DNA of 5,145 nucleotides from Rhodospirillales bacterium (lineage in GTDB: Bacteria > Pseudomonadota > Alphaproteobacteria > JAREAF01). Where the stretch lies: contig JAREAF010000278.1 of assembly GCA_029240475.1 (NCBI GenBank), positions 1-5,145 of the forward strand, given 5' to 3'. Both the position numbers and the translations under genes were made by a program. The notes below the pieces were generated by a model. The model made no database searches, was not told the DNA's origin, and saw only the letters and a program-made list of their open reading frames with translations. Shown here piece after piece: positions 1 to 4,873 of this stretch (its first letter is position 1; each line of letters opens with the position of its first letter).

Positions 1-2
1 AG

Positions 3-671
3 CGCGCGCAGGCCTTCTATGCGCCGCTGCCCGGCACCGAGGCGCCCGCCGCGCCGCCGCCCGCTCCCGCTCCGCAAGCGCAGCCCGCAAATTTTCCGCT
101 CGGCGCGGCGCGCGCGCAGCTGCACGGCACCTACATCGTCGCCGAAACGCCGGACGGGCTCGTCATCGTCGACCAGCACGCCGCCCATGAGCGGCTCGTC
201 TATGAGCGCATGAAGGCGGCGCTCGCCAATGGCGGCATCGCCCGCCAGGCGCTGCTCCTGCCCGAGGTCGTGGAGCTGGAGGAATCGGCCGCCGCGCGCC
301 TCGTCGCGCGCGCGGGCGAGCTGGCGGAGCTGGGGTTCGTGCTGGAGCCGTTCGGCGCGGGCGCGGTGGTCGTTCGGGAAGTTCCGGCGATGCTGGGGCA
401 GATCGACGCCGCCGGGCTGGTGCGCGACCTCGCCGAGGAGCTCACGGAGCTGGGCGACGCGCTCGCGCTCAAGGAGCGGCTGGAGGAGGTCTCGAGCACG
501 CTCGCCTGCCATGGCAGCGTGCGCGCGGGCCGGCGGCTCCTTCCCGACGAGATGAACGCCCTCCTGCGCCAGATGGAGGCGACGCCCCATTCCGGCCAGT
601 GCAATCACGGCCGCCCGACCTATGTCGAGCTCAAGCTCGCCGACATCGAGCGCCTGTTCGGGAGAAGGTGA
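3..671 (+). CDS. mutL: DNA mismatch repair protein MutL, C-terminal part (5' end outside window)
   Basis: MutL couples MutS mismatch recognition to strand incision and removal. Only the last 222 residues are visible; the N-terminal GHKL ATPase domain lies to the left. Fragment residues 13-30 form a Pro/Ala-rich stretch typical of the inter-domain linker, followed by the C-terminal domain. Residues 57-68 read DQHAAHERLVYE, which fits the metal-binding endonuclease motif DQHA(X)2E(X)4E. The accompanying motifs ACHGSVRAG (168-176), CNHGRP (200-205) and a terminal F-G-R (219-221) are also present. By family knowledge, this set marks nicking-competent MutL found in bacteria without MutH, and is absent from E. 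coli MutL. The frame is open to the left edge and ends in TGA. The gene converges on rsmD across a hairpin-rich repeat. Identity is very secure; nicking activity is inferred from the motifs. Confidence 0.96.
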   Translation, partial: RAQAFYAPLPGTEAPAAPPPAPAPQAQPANFPLGAARAQLHGTYIVAETPDGLVIVDQHAAHERLVYERMKAALANGGIARQALLLPEVVELEESAAARLVARAGELAELGFVLEPFGAGAVVVREVPAMLGQIDAAGLVRDLAEELTELGDALALKERLEEVSSTLACHGSVRAGRRLLPDEMNALLRQMEATPHSGQCNHGRPTYVELKLADIERLFGRR

Positions 672-674
672 ATT

Positions 675-793
675 CCCTCTCCCGTTCGCGGGAAAGGGTG
701 GCGAGCGCGAGCGAGCCGGGTGAGGGTGCCTGGATGCAGCTGCCCTCACCCGCGGCCTGACGCCCTCGCGACCTCTCCCGCAAGCGGGAGAGG
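675..793. repeat. REP-like element: two hairpins in an imperfect inverted repeat, between convergent mutL and rsmD
   Basis: Two arms of about 50 bp (675-726 and 743-793) are imperfect reverse complements, roughly three quarters identical by eye, around a 16-nt spacer. Each arm has its own hairpin. The left one (675-698) has a 10-bp stem with one C-A mismatch and a TTCG loop. The right one pairs 771-781 perfectly with 784-794, so its last base is already part of the rsmD stop codon. The inner ends of the arms read GGGTGAGGG and CCCTCACCC. This layout resembles the dispersed REP/BIME-type intergenic repeats of GC-rich proteobacteria. It lies between two 3' ends, where it could stabilise both mRNAs or help stop transcription from both sides. 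No T-run follows either stem, so it is not a canonical intrinsic terminator. Membership of a genome-wide repeat family is inferred. Confidence 0.8.
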
Positions 794-1369
794 TTACGCC
801 TTCCTCAAGAACCGAATCTTCGCCTTCCCATACCGCCGCTCGTCGATGAGCGCGAACCCGTCGGGCAGCTGGAAGGAATCGCGCGCTTCGGTCTCGACAA
901 TGGCGAGGGCGTCCTCGGCGATCCAGCCGCGCGCCTCCAGCGCAGCCAGCGCGGGTGCGCCCAAGCCGGACCGATAGGGCGGATCGAGGAAGACGAGCGT
1001 GGCGGGCGGCTGCGTCGCGCCCTTGGCGGGCGGCTCGGTCGCGTCGGCGAGCACCAGCAGCGTGTGGCTCTCCTCGCCGAGCGCGCGCAGATTGGCGCGC
1101 GCGACGTCGAGCGCGGCGGGGCTGTTGTCCATCAGGATCGCGCGCGCCGCGCCGCGCGACAGCGCTTCGGCCGCGAGCGCGCCGGTGCCGCAGAAGGCAT
1201 CGAGCACGACCGCGCCATGCAGCGGCCCGGTGCCGTCTGCCTTGGCGAGGCGGCCGTGGGCGAGGATGTTGAAGAGCGACTCGCGCGCGCGGTCGGAGGT
1301 CGGGCGGATCTCCTCTCCCGGCGGGGCCATCAGGGGACGGCCCTTATGCAGTCCGGCGACGATGCGCAT
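794..1369 (-). CDS. rsmD: 16S rRNA (guanine(966)-N2)-methyltransferase RsmD
   Basis: RsmD uses S-adenosylmethionine to methylate N2 of G966 (E. coli numbering) in 16S rRNA of the small subunit. The 191-residue product is close to the E. coli length (198). It opens with MRIVAGLHKGRPL and has the family signature RPTSDRARESLFNIL at 22-36. The SAM-binding motif I is at 55-70 (VLDAFCGTGALAAEAL; many homologues have LDLFAGSGALG), and the catalytic DPPY motif is at 129-132. The frame is open further upstream, but those 40 residues are Ser/Arg/Cys-rich and unlike the family, while the ATG at 1369 has a good Shine-Dalgarno (GGGAG, 6-nt spacing). The start lies inside the upstream pseudouridine synthase gene, overlapping it by 26 nt, which suggests translational coupling in one transcript. 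A REP-like hairpin touches the TAA stop. Confidence 0.95.
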   Translation of the reverse strand: MRIVAGLHKGRPLMAPPGEEIRPTSDRARESLFNILAHGRLAKADGTGPLHGAVVLDAFCGTGALAAEALSRGAARAILMDNSPAALDVARANLRALGEESHTLLVLADATEPPAKGATQPPATLVFLDPPYRSGLGAPALAALEARGWIAEDALAIVETEARDSFQLPDGFALIDERRYGKAKIRFLRKA

Positions 1370-2126
1370 GACGCTCTCCCTTGTCCGTGGGTTTGCTCTC
1401 AAGAAGGCTGCCGAGCTGCTCGCGCAGCACGCGGCGCGGCACCTCCTCGATGGCGCCGCGCTTGAGCTGCCCCAGCTGGAACGGTCCATAGGCGATGCGG
1501 ATCAGGCGGTTCACCGGCCAGCCGAGATGGTCGAAGACGCGGCGGATCTCGCGGTTGCGCCCCTCGGCGAGCGAGACGGTGAGCCAGGCGTTCTCGCCCT
1601 GCTGCCGGTCCAGCCTGGCCTTGATCGGGCCGTAATGCACGCCGTGGATACGCGGCCCCTTCGCCAGCTCCTTCAGCCGCTCGGGCTCGGCCAGCCCGTG
1701 CACGCGCACGCGGTAGCGCCTGAGCCAGCCCGTCGCCGGCAGCATCAGCTTGCGCGCCAGCGCGCCGTCATTGGTGAGGAGCAGCAGCCCTTCGGAGTCG
1801 AGGTCGAGCCGGCCGATCGAGATCAGGCGCGGCAGGTCCTCGTCGAGCCGGTCGAACACCGTCGGCCGGCCTTGCGGGTCCTTGTGCGTCGTCAGAAGCC
1901 CGCGCGGCTTATGGTAGCGGAAGAGGCGGGTGGGTTCTGCGAGCGGCAGCGGCTTGCCGTCCACCAGCACGCGCGCGTCCTCGGTCACATTGACGGCGGG
2001 GCTGGTCAGCACCTTGCCGTTGACTGACACGCGGCCTTGCGTGATCCAGCGCTCGGCGTCGCGGCGTGAGCAGAGGCCGGCGCGGGCCATCAGCTTGGCG
2101 ATGCGGTCGCCTTTGGCCTCGGCCAT
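1344..2126 (-). CDS. rluB: RluB/RsuA-family rRNA pseudouridine synthase (probable 23S rRNA, RluB type)
   Basis: This enzyme isomerises a uridine in rRNA to pseudouridine; E. coli RluB acts on U2605 of 23S rRNA. The 260-residue product has an N-terminal S4 RNA-binding domain (about 7-55, with the LCSRRDAERWI helix and GRVSVNGK strand). The RsuA-type catalytic domain follows: HKPRGLLTTHKDPQGRPTVFD at 72-92 and the active-site motif GRLDLDSEGLLLLTNDG at 105-121, with D108 as the expected catalytic aspartate. The conserved EGRNREIRRVFDHLGWPV block is at 188-205, followed by GPFQLGQLKRG. The length and HKPRG/HKD motifs favour RluB over RsuA or RluF, but the exact target uridine cannot be read from sequence. 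The C-terminus is a short basic tail. The gene starts 16 nt after the upstream hydrolase gene, with a weak GAAGG about 10 nt before the ATG, and overlaps rsmD by 26 nt, so the three probably share an mRNA. Confidence 0.92.
   Translation of the reverse strand: MAEAKGDRIAKLMARAGLCSRRDAERWITQGRVSVNGKVLTSPAVNVTEDARVLVDGKPLPLAEPTRLFRYHKPRGLLTTHKDPQGRPTVFDRLDEDLPRLISIGRLDLDSEGLLLLTNDGALARKLMLPATGWLRRYRVRVHGLAEPERLKELAKGPRIHGVHYGPIKARLDRQQGENAWLTVSLAEGRNREIRRVFDHLGWPVNRLIRIAYGPFQLGQLKRGAIEEVPRRVLREQLGSLLESKPTDKGERHAHRRRTA
1376..1380 (-). promoter_or_regulatory. Ribosome binding site of rsmD
   Basis: On the minus strand GGGAG (within AAGGGAGAG) sits 6 nt before the ATG at 1369, inside the last codons of the pseudouridine synthase gene. 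It decides the rsmD start over the longer open frame that begins at 1489. Confidence 0.7.
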
Positions 2127-2142
2127 AGTGGCGAGGCCTTCG

Positions 2143-2853
2143 TCAGCGCGCGGCGGCGACGAAGGCGTCGAAGATGCGATCGTCGCCGACGCTGATCGAA
2201 TATTCCGGATGCCACTGCACGCCGAGGCAGAAGGCGCGGCGCGGGTCCTCGATGCCCTCGATGACGCCGTCCCGGGTGGTGGCGTTGACGACTACGCTGG
2301 GGCCCACCGTCTTGGCGGCCTGATGATGGGCCGAGTTCACCTCGAGCTCCTCGACGCCGCAGATGTCGAACAGCAGGGTGCCGCGCGCGACGCGGACGGT
2401 GTGACCGGGCTCGGTGCGCGGGTTGGGCTGCTCATGCGCGAGCGCGTTCGCGATCTCGTCCGGGATGTGCTGGATCAGGGTGCCGCCCAGCACGACGTTG
2501 AGGAGCTGCTGGCCGCCGCAGATGCCGAGCACCGGCAGGTCGCGCTCGACCGCGCCCTCGGTGATCGCCCACTCGAACCGCGTGCGCCGATCCTTGGTGG
2601 TGACGGTCGGATGCCGGCTCTCGGCCCCGAACAAAGCGGGGTCGATGTCGAAGGCCCCGCCGGTGACCACCAGCCCGTCGATCCGCGCAAGATAGGCCTC
2701 GGCCTCCTCCGGCTCGTGCGGCAGGAGGATCGGCAGTCCGCCGGCGCGGCGGACCGCATTCACATAGTTTTCGCGGAGCGCATACCAGGGCAGCTTGGAA
2801 TAGCCGCCGGGCGGCTCCGCATCCAGGGTGATGCCGATGACGGGCTTGCTCAT
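2143..2853 (-). CDS. Class I glutamine amidotransferase-like hydrolase, peptidase C26 / gamma-glutamyl-GABA hydrolase (PuuD) type
   Basis: This is a cytosolic enzyme of the C26 family, which hydrolyses gamma-glutamyl amide bonds; PuuD frees GABA from gamma-glutamyl-GABA in putrescine breakdown. The 236 residues cover the whole domain. They begin with PVIGITLDAE, then VVTGGAFDIDPALFG (62-76), the nucleophile elbow GICGGQQLLNV with Cys112 (110-120), GGTLIQ (123-128), NSAHHQA (173-179) and WHPEY (214-218), supplying His215 and Glu217 to complete the triad. PuuD and relatives usually have GICRG at the elbow; here the Arg is Gly. No gamma-glutamylputrescine synthetase, oxidase or aldehyde dehydrogenase gene is in the window, so the substrate is uncertain and no symbol is given. 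The gene heads the leftward cluster with rluB and rsmD and diverges from tadA. No convincing Shine-Dalgarno precedes the ATG, so a leaderless or short-leader mRNA is possible. Confidence 0.9.
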   Translation of the reverse strand: MSKPVIGITLDAEPPGGYSKLPWYALRENYVNAVRRAGGLPILLPHEPEEAEAYLARIDGLVVTGGAFDIDPALFGAESRHPTVTTKDRRTRFEWAITEGAVERDLPVLGICGGQQLLNVVLGGTLIQHIPDEIANALAHEQPNPRTEPGHTVRVARGTLLFDICGVEELEVNSAHHQAAKTVGPSVVVNATTRDGVIEGIEDPRRAFCLGVQWHPEYSISVGDDRIFDAFVAAAR

Positions 2854-2912
2854 GGGAATCGATCTTACCCCAATTTATCGAAATCCGATAAACCGGGCTA
2901 AGCTGGCTCGAA
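2854..2912. promoter_or_regulatory. Divergent promoter region (hydrolase gene leftward, tadA rightward) with inverted repeat
   Basis: This 59-bp gap separates two divergent ATGs and is distinctly AT-richer than its surroundings. It contains a perfect 7-bp inverted repeat, TTTATCG (2874-2880) and CGATAAA (2886-2892), with a 5-bp spacer. On the minus strand TAAGAT (2862-2867) matches 4 of 6 bases of the -10 consensus. It would start transcription only a few bases before the hydrolase ATG, with a weak -35 (TTATCG) inside the palindrome. On the plus strand TTACCC (2866-2871) and GATAAA (2887-2892) form a weak promoter for tadA. A GANTC site (GAATC, 2856-2860), the CcrM methylation sequence of alphaproteobacteria, lies next to the hydrolase start. 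That promoters lie here follows from gene orientation; the exact boxes are guesses. Confidence 0.5.
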
Positions 2913-3368
2913 ATGACCGATTATCCATCCTTCATGACTGCGGCCCTGGCTGAAGCGGAAGCGGCGGCTGCGGCCGGCGAGGTCCCGGTCGGCGCCGTGC
3001 TGGTCGAGGCGGCGTCGGGCCGCATCCTCGCGCGCGCGCGCAACCGGGTGGAGGAGTGGGGCGATCCGACCGCCCATGCCGAGCTGATCGCCATCCGCGA
3101 AGGCGCGCGGCTGCTCGGCGCCAAGCGCCTCACCGCAGCCGATCTCTATGTGACCTTGGAGCCCTGCACCATGTGCGCGCAGGCCATCAGCTTCGCGCGC
3201 CTGCGCCGGCTCTATTTCGGCGCCTACGATCCGAAGGGCGGCGGCGTCGAGCACGGGGCCCGCATCTTCGATCAGCCGACCTGCCATCACCGCCCCGAGA
3301 TCGTCGGCGGCATCGAGGAGCGGCGCGCGGCGGCGCTGCTGCGCGCGTTCTTCAAGGAGCGGCGGTGA
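2913..3368 (+). CDS. tadA: tRNA-specific adenosine deaminase TadA
   Basis: TadA is a zinc enzyme that deaminates A34 to inosine in the anticodon of tRNA-Arg(ACG), letting one tRNA read CGU, CGC and CGA; it is usually essential. The 151-residue product has the full deaminase fold: GEVPVGAVLV (22-31), the HAE motif in DPTAHAEL (51-58; His55 zinc ligand, Glu57 proton shuttle) and PCTMCAQAI (84-92; Cys85 and Cys88 zinc ligands). YFGAYDPKGGGVEHG (101-115) is typical of TadA rather than of guanine or cytosine deaminases. An ATG at codon 8 is an alternative start, but the longer form keeps the expected N-terminal helix. Neither start has a clear Shine-Dalgarno. The gene stands alone on the plus strand, diverging from the hydrolase gene and converging on a small hypothetical gene with only 7 nt between the two stops. 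Confidence 0.95.
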   Translation: MTDYPSFMTAALAEAEAAAAAGEVPVGAVLVEAASGRILARARNRVEEWGDPTAHAELIAIREGARLLGAKRLTAADLYVTLEPCTMCAQAISFARLRRLYFGAYDPKGGGVEHGARIFDQPTCHHRPEIVGGIEERRAAALLRAFFKERR

Positions 3369-3375
3369 CGGGGGG

Positions 3376-3588
3376 CTAGTTCTCGGGAGCCTCTTCCAGC
3401 TCCTCGGCCGGAATGGCGGCGATGAACTCCGCATCCTCCTCGCTCAGCGGCTCGCCCTGGATCTCCCCGGCGGCGAGCTGGCGCAGGAGATCGACGATCT
3501 CCTCCTGCTGCTCGATCGGAAGAGCGCTGAGATCCTTCAGCGCGCGCTTGCTGAAGCGGATCGCGCGTGGCGGCTTGGGCTGGCTCAT
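3376..3588 (-). CDS. Small acidic protein of unknown function (70 aa)
   Basis: I do not recognise this family. The reading frame has the strong G/C third-position bias of its neighbours and begins with ATG, so it is probably a real gene. Residues 1-17 are basic and Pro-containing (SQPKPPRAIRFSKRALK). Residues 14-40 look like a helical hairpin (ALKDLSALPIEQQEEIVDLL). The C-terminal 30 residues are very acidic (GEPLSEEDAEFIAAIPAEELEEAPEN) with no Cys, His or membrane segment. The first 40 residues faintly resemble the N-terminal strand and helix pair of RelE/ParE toxins, but the catalytic beta-sheet is missing and there is no partner gene. It could be a small regulator, an adaptor or a truncated relic. 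A 13-bp palindrome covers the ribosome-binding region. It converges on tadA and lies downstream of the putative min terminator, so it is probably transcribed separately. Confidence 0.68.
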   Translation of the reverse strand: MSQPKPPRAIRFSKRALKDLSALPIEQQEEIVDLLRQLAAGEIQGEPLSEEDAEFIAAIPAEELEEAPEN

Positions 3589-3590
3589 TG

Positions 3591-3625
3591 GCCCTACTAG
3601 GGCGCAGGGCGCGTGACCAGGTCAA
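3591..3625 (-). promoter_or_regulatory. Putative promoter and palindrome upstream of the 70-aa gene
   Basis: On the minus strand a good -35-like TTGACC (3620-3625) lies upstream of a perfect 13-bp palindrome, GCCCTAGTAGGGC (3591-3603), which ends two bases before the ATG at 3588. The palindrome's right arm holds the only Shine-Dalgarno-like bases (AGGG), so it could act as an operator near the start point or as a small RNA hairpin hiding the ribosome site. No good -10 box is seen at 16-18 bp from TTGACC; TAGTAG is about 20 bp away. This is low-confidence inference. Confidence 0.3.
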
Positions 3626-3646
3626 GCCCAGCTTGAAAAAGAATTT

Positions 3647-3671
3647 GCCCTCCCGGGTGACCCGGGAGGGC
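3647..3671 (-). terminator. Probable intrinsic terminator of the min operon
   Basis: A 25-bp near-perfect palindrome pairs 3647-3658 with 3660-3671 (12 bp, all but two pairs G-C, tight TGA-type loop). Read leftward, 45 nt after the minE stop, it is followed by AAATTCTTTTTC, a T-rich tract a few bases off the stem. It matches the direction of minCDE transcription and separates it from the small gene beyond. The offset T-tract makes it slightly non-canonical. The CCCTCCCGGG core could also belong to a dispersed hairpin repeat like the one near mutL. Confidence 0.65.
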
Positions 3672-3716
3672 GAGGGAACAGGCGAGGCAAGTCGTGGGGG
3701 AGGCTGTAGGCGTCGG

Positions 3717-4025
3717 TCAGGCCAGTTGCGGACGCACGCGCAAGCCACCCTTGGGCGAGCGGACGTCGGGTTTCTGGCTTCTCGATTTCGGCAATTCGAT
3801 ATTGACCGCAAGCATCGAGGAGATGCCGTCATTGGCAAGCTCGACCGTGAGCTTGTCCTCGTCGATCTCCACATAGCGGGCGATCACGGCGATGAGGTCG
3901 CGCTGCAGGAGCGGCAGGTAGTCGGGACTGTCGCGCCCAACCCTGTCATGGGCGACCAGGATCTGCAGGCGCTCCTTCGCGTGGCTCGCGCTGCGTTCCC
4001 GGCGAAAGAAATCGAGCCAACCCAT
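3717..4025 (-). CDS. minE: Cell division topological specificity factor MinE
   Basis: MinE stimulates the MinD ATPase at the membrane, driving the MinCD oscillation that keeps Z-rings at midcell. The 102-residue product has the complete family layout: an N-terminal amphipathic membrane-targeting segment (MGWLDFFRRER, 1-11), the MinD-contact helix (AKERLQILVAHDR, 16-28) and the topological-specificity domain (YLPLLQRDLIAVIARYVEID, 36-55; then KLTVELAND and LAVNIELP to 79). E. coli MinE has 88 residues; here about 23 extra, basic residues follow the last strand (SRSQKPDVRSPKGG to the end). The ATG shares one base with the minD stop (TGATG), indicating coupled translation and a fixed MinD:MinE ratio. 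A longer open frame runs back through minD but is a GC-driven shadow. A hairpin terminator follows 45 nt downstream. Confidence 0.96.
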   Translation of the reverse strand: MGWLDFFRRERSASHAKERLQILVAHDRVGRDSPDYLPLLQRDLIAVIARYVEIDEDKLTVELANDGISSMLAVNIELPKSRSQKPDVRSPKGGLRVRPQLA

Positions 4026-4846
4026 CAGGCGGTCCTCCCGATCAGGCGCTGGAACAGGCCGCGCCGCTCCGGCTTCAGGAAGCGATGCTCGATGGTCTCG
4101 CCGAGGAAGCGGCCGACCGCGTCGTTGTAGGCGCGGCCAGCCGGCGATTCCGCGTCGAACACCACGGGCAGGCCGATATTGGAGGCGCGCAGCACCGACG
4201 GGCTCTCCGGGATGATTCCGAGCAGCGGGATCGCCAGAATCTCCAGCACGTCCTCGAGCTTGAGCATCTCGCCCTTGGAGACGCGCGCTGCATCGTAGCG
4301 GGTGAGCAGCAGATGGGTCTTCACCGGCGGCTCGCCGCGCTCGGCGCGGCGCGAGCGGCTCGACAGCACGCCGAGGATCCGGTCGCTGTCGCGTACCGAG
4401 GAGACCTCGGGGTTCGTCACCACGATCGCCTCGTCGGCGAAATAGAGCGCCATCAGCGCGCCCTTCTCGATGCCGGCCGGGCTGTCGCAGACGATCATGT
4501 CGAACTCGGCCTTGAGCTCGTCCAGGACGCGGCCGACGCCCTCCTTGGTCAGCGCGTCCTTGTCGCGGGTCTGCGAGGTCGGGAGAATCCACAGATTCTC
4601 CACGCGCTTGTCCTTGATGAGGGCCTGCTTCAGGCGCGCCTCGTTGTTGATGACGTTGACGAAATCGAACACCACGCGGCGCTCGCAGCCCATCACCAGA
4701 TCGAGATTGCGCAATCCGACATCGAAGTCGATGACGACCGTCTTCATCCCCTTGAGCGCAAGCCCCGCCGCAATTGCGGCCGAGGAGGTCGTCTTGCCGA
4801 CTCCGCCCTTGCCGGAGGTGATTGTGACGATTTTCGGCGCTGGCAT
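4025..4846 (-). CDS. minD: Septum site-determining ATPase MinD
   Basis: MinD is a ParA/MinD-type ATPase that binds the inner membrane as an ATP dimer, recruits MinC to block FtsZ assembly near the poles, and is released by MinE. The 273-residue product (270 in E. coli) has the deviant Walker A motif GKGGVGKTT (12-20) with its signature lysine, DFDVGLRNLD (40-49, switch I), DSPAGIE (121-127, Walker B/switch II) and a C-terminal amphipathic membrane anchor ending GLFQRLIGRTA. The ATG at 4846 is chosen. An in-frame GTG three codons earlier (4855) is possible, but the Shine-Dalgarno AGAGGGG abuts that GTG and is correctly spaced only for the ATG. The start lies 27 nt after minC and the stop overlaps minE by one base, so this is the middle gene of a minCDE operon. 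Confidence 0.97.
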   Translation of the reverse strand: MPAPKIVTITSGKGGVGKTTSSAAIAAGLALKGMKTVVIDFDVGLRNLDLVMGCERRVVFDFVNVINNEARLKQALIKDKRVENLWILPTSQTRDKDALTKEGVGRVLDELKAEFDMIVCDSPAGIEKGALMALYFADEAIVVTNPEVSSVRDSDRILGVLSSRSRRAERGEPPVKTHLLLTRYDAARVSKGEMLKLEDVLEILAIPLLGIIPESPSVLRASNIGLPVVFDAESPAGRAYNDAVGRFLGETIEHRFLKPERRGLFQRLIGRTA

Positions 4847-4854
4847 GGCTCTCA

Positions 4855-4861
4855 CCCCTCT
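4855..4861 (-). promoter_or_regulatory. Ribosome binding site of minD (decides the start)
   Basis: AGAGGGG on the minus strand lies 8 nt before the ATG at 4846 but directly against the in-frame GTG at 4855. A ribosome bound here would therefore use the ATG, giving an N-terminus MPAPKIVTITSGKGG. Confidence 0.7.
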
Positions 4862-4873
4862 TCGCTTCGCTGC

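Noticed and set aside
1..120. GCGC-rich repeats at the left edge as a possible tandem repeat
   Set aside because: They encode the Pro/Ala-rich MutL linker; there is no regular repeat unit.
200..604. Minus-strand 134-codon frame inside mutL
   Set aside because: It is a Ser/Ala/Arg-rich shadow of the mutL coding frame.
1370..1489. 40-residue N-terminal extension of RsmD
   Set aside because: It is Ser/Arg/Cys-rich, unlike the family, and lies wholly within rluB. The ATG at 1369 has a well-placed ribosome site and gives the canonical MRIVAG start.
999..2027. Plus-strand 342-codon open frame
   Set aside because: It lies antisense to rsmD and rluB, both of which have full family motifs. Its product is low-complexity Arg/Ala/Leu-rich, as expected for a shadow frame in GC-rich DNA.
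1930..2901. Plus-strand 323-codon open frame
   Set aside because: It is antisense to the amidotransferase-like gene and the rluB start. No recognisable motifs are present, and the frame is open because of high GC.
2898..3434. Minus-strand 178-codon frame opposite tadA
   Set aside because: It mirrors tadA, which has intact zinc and catalytic motifs; the antisense product has no recognisable family features.
3376..3588. 70-aa gene as a complete type II toxin-antitoxin module
   Set aside because: There is no second small gene beside it, and the product lacks the catalytic sheet of RelE/ParE toxins; only a weak N-terminal resemblance is seen.
3717..4592. 291-codon minus-strand frame covering minE and part of minD
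   Set aside because: Only the last 102 codons are MinE. The upstream part is an out-of-frame reading of minD, so this is not a MinD-MinE fusion or frameshift.
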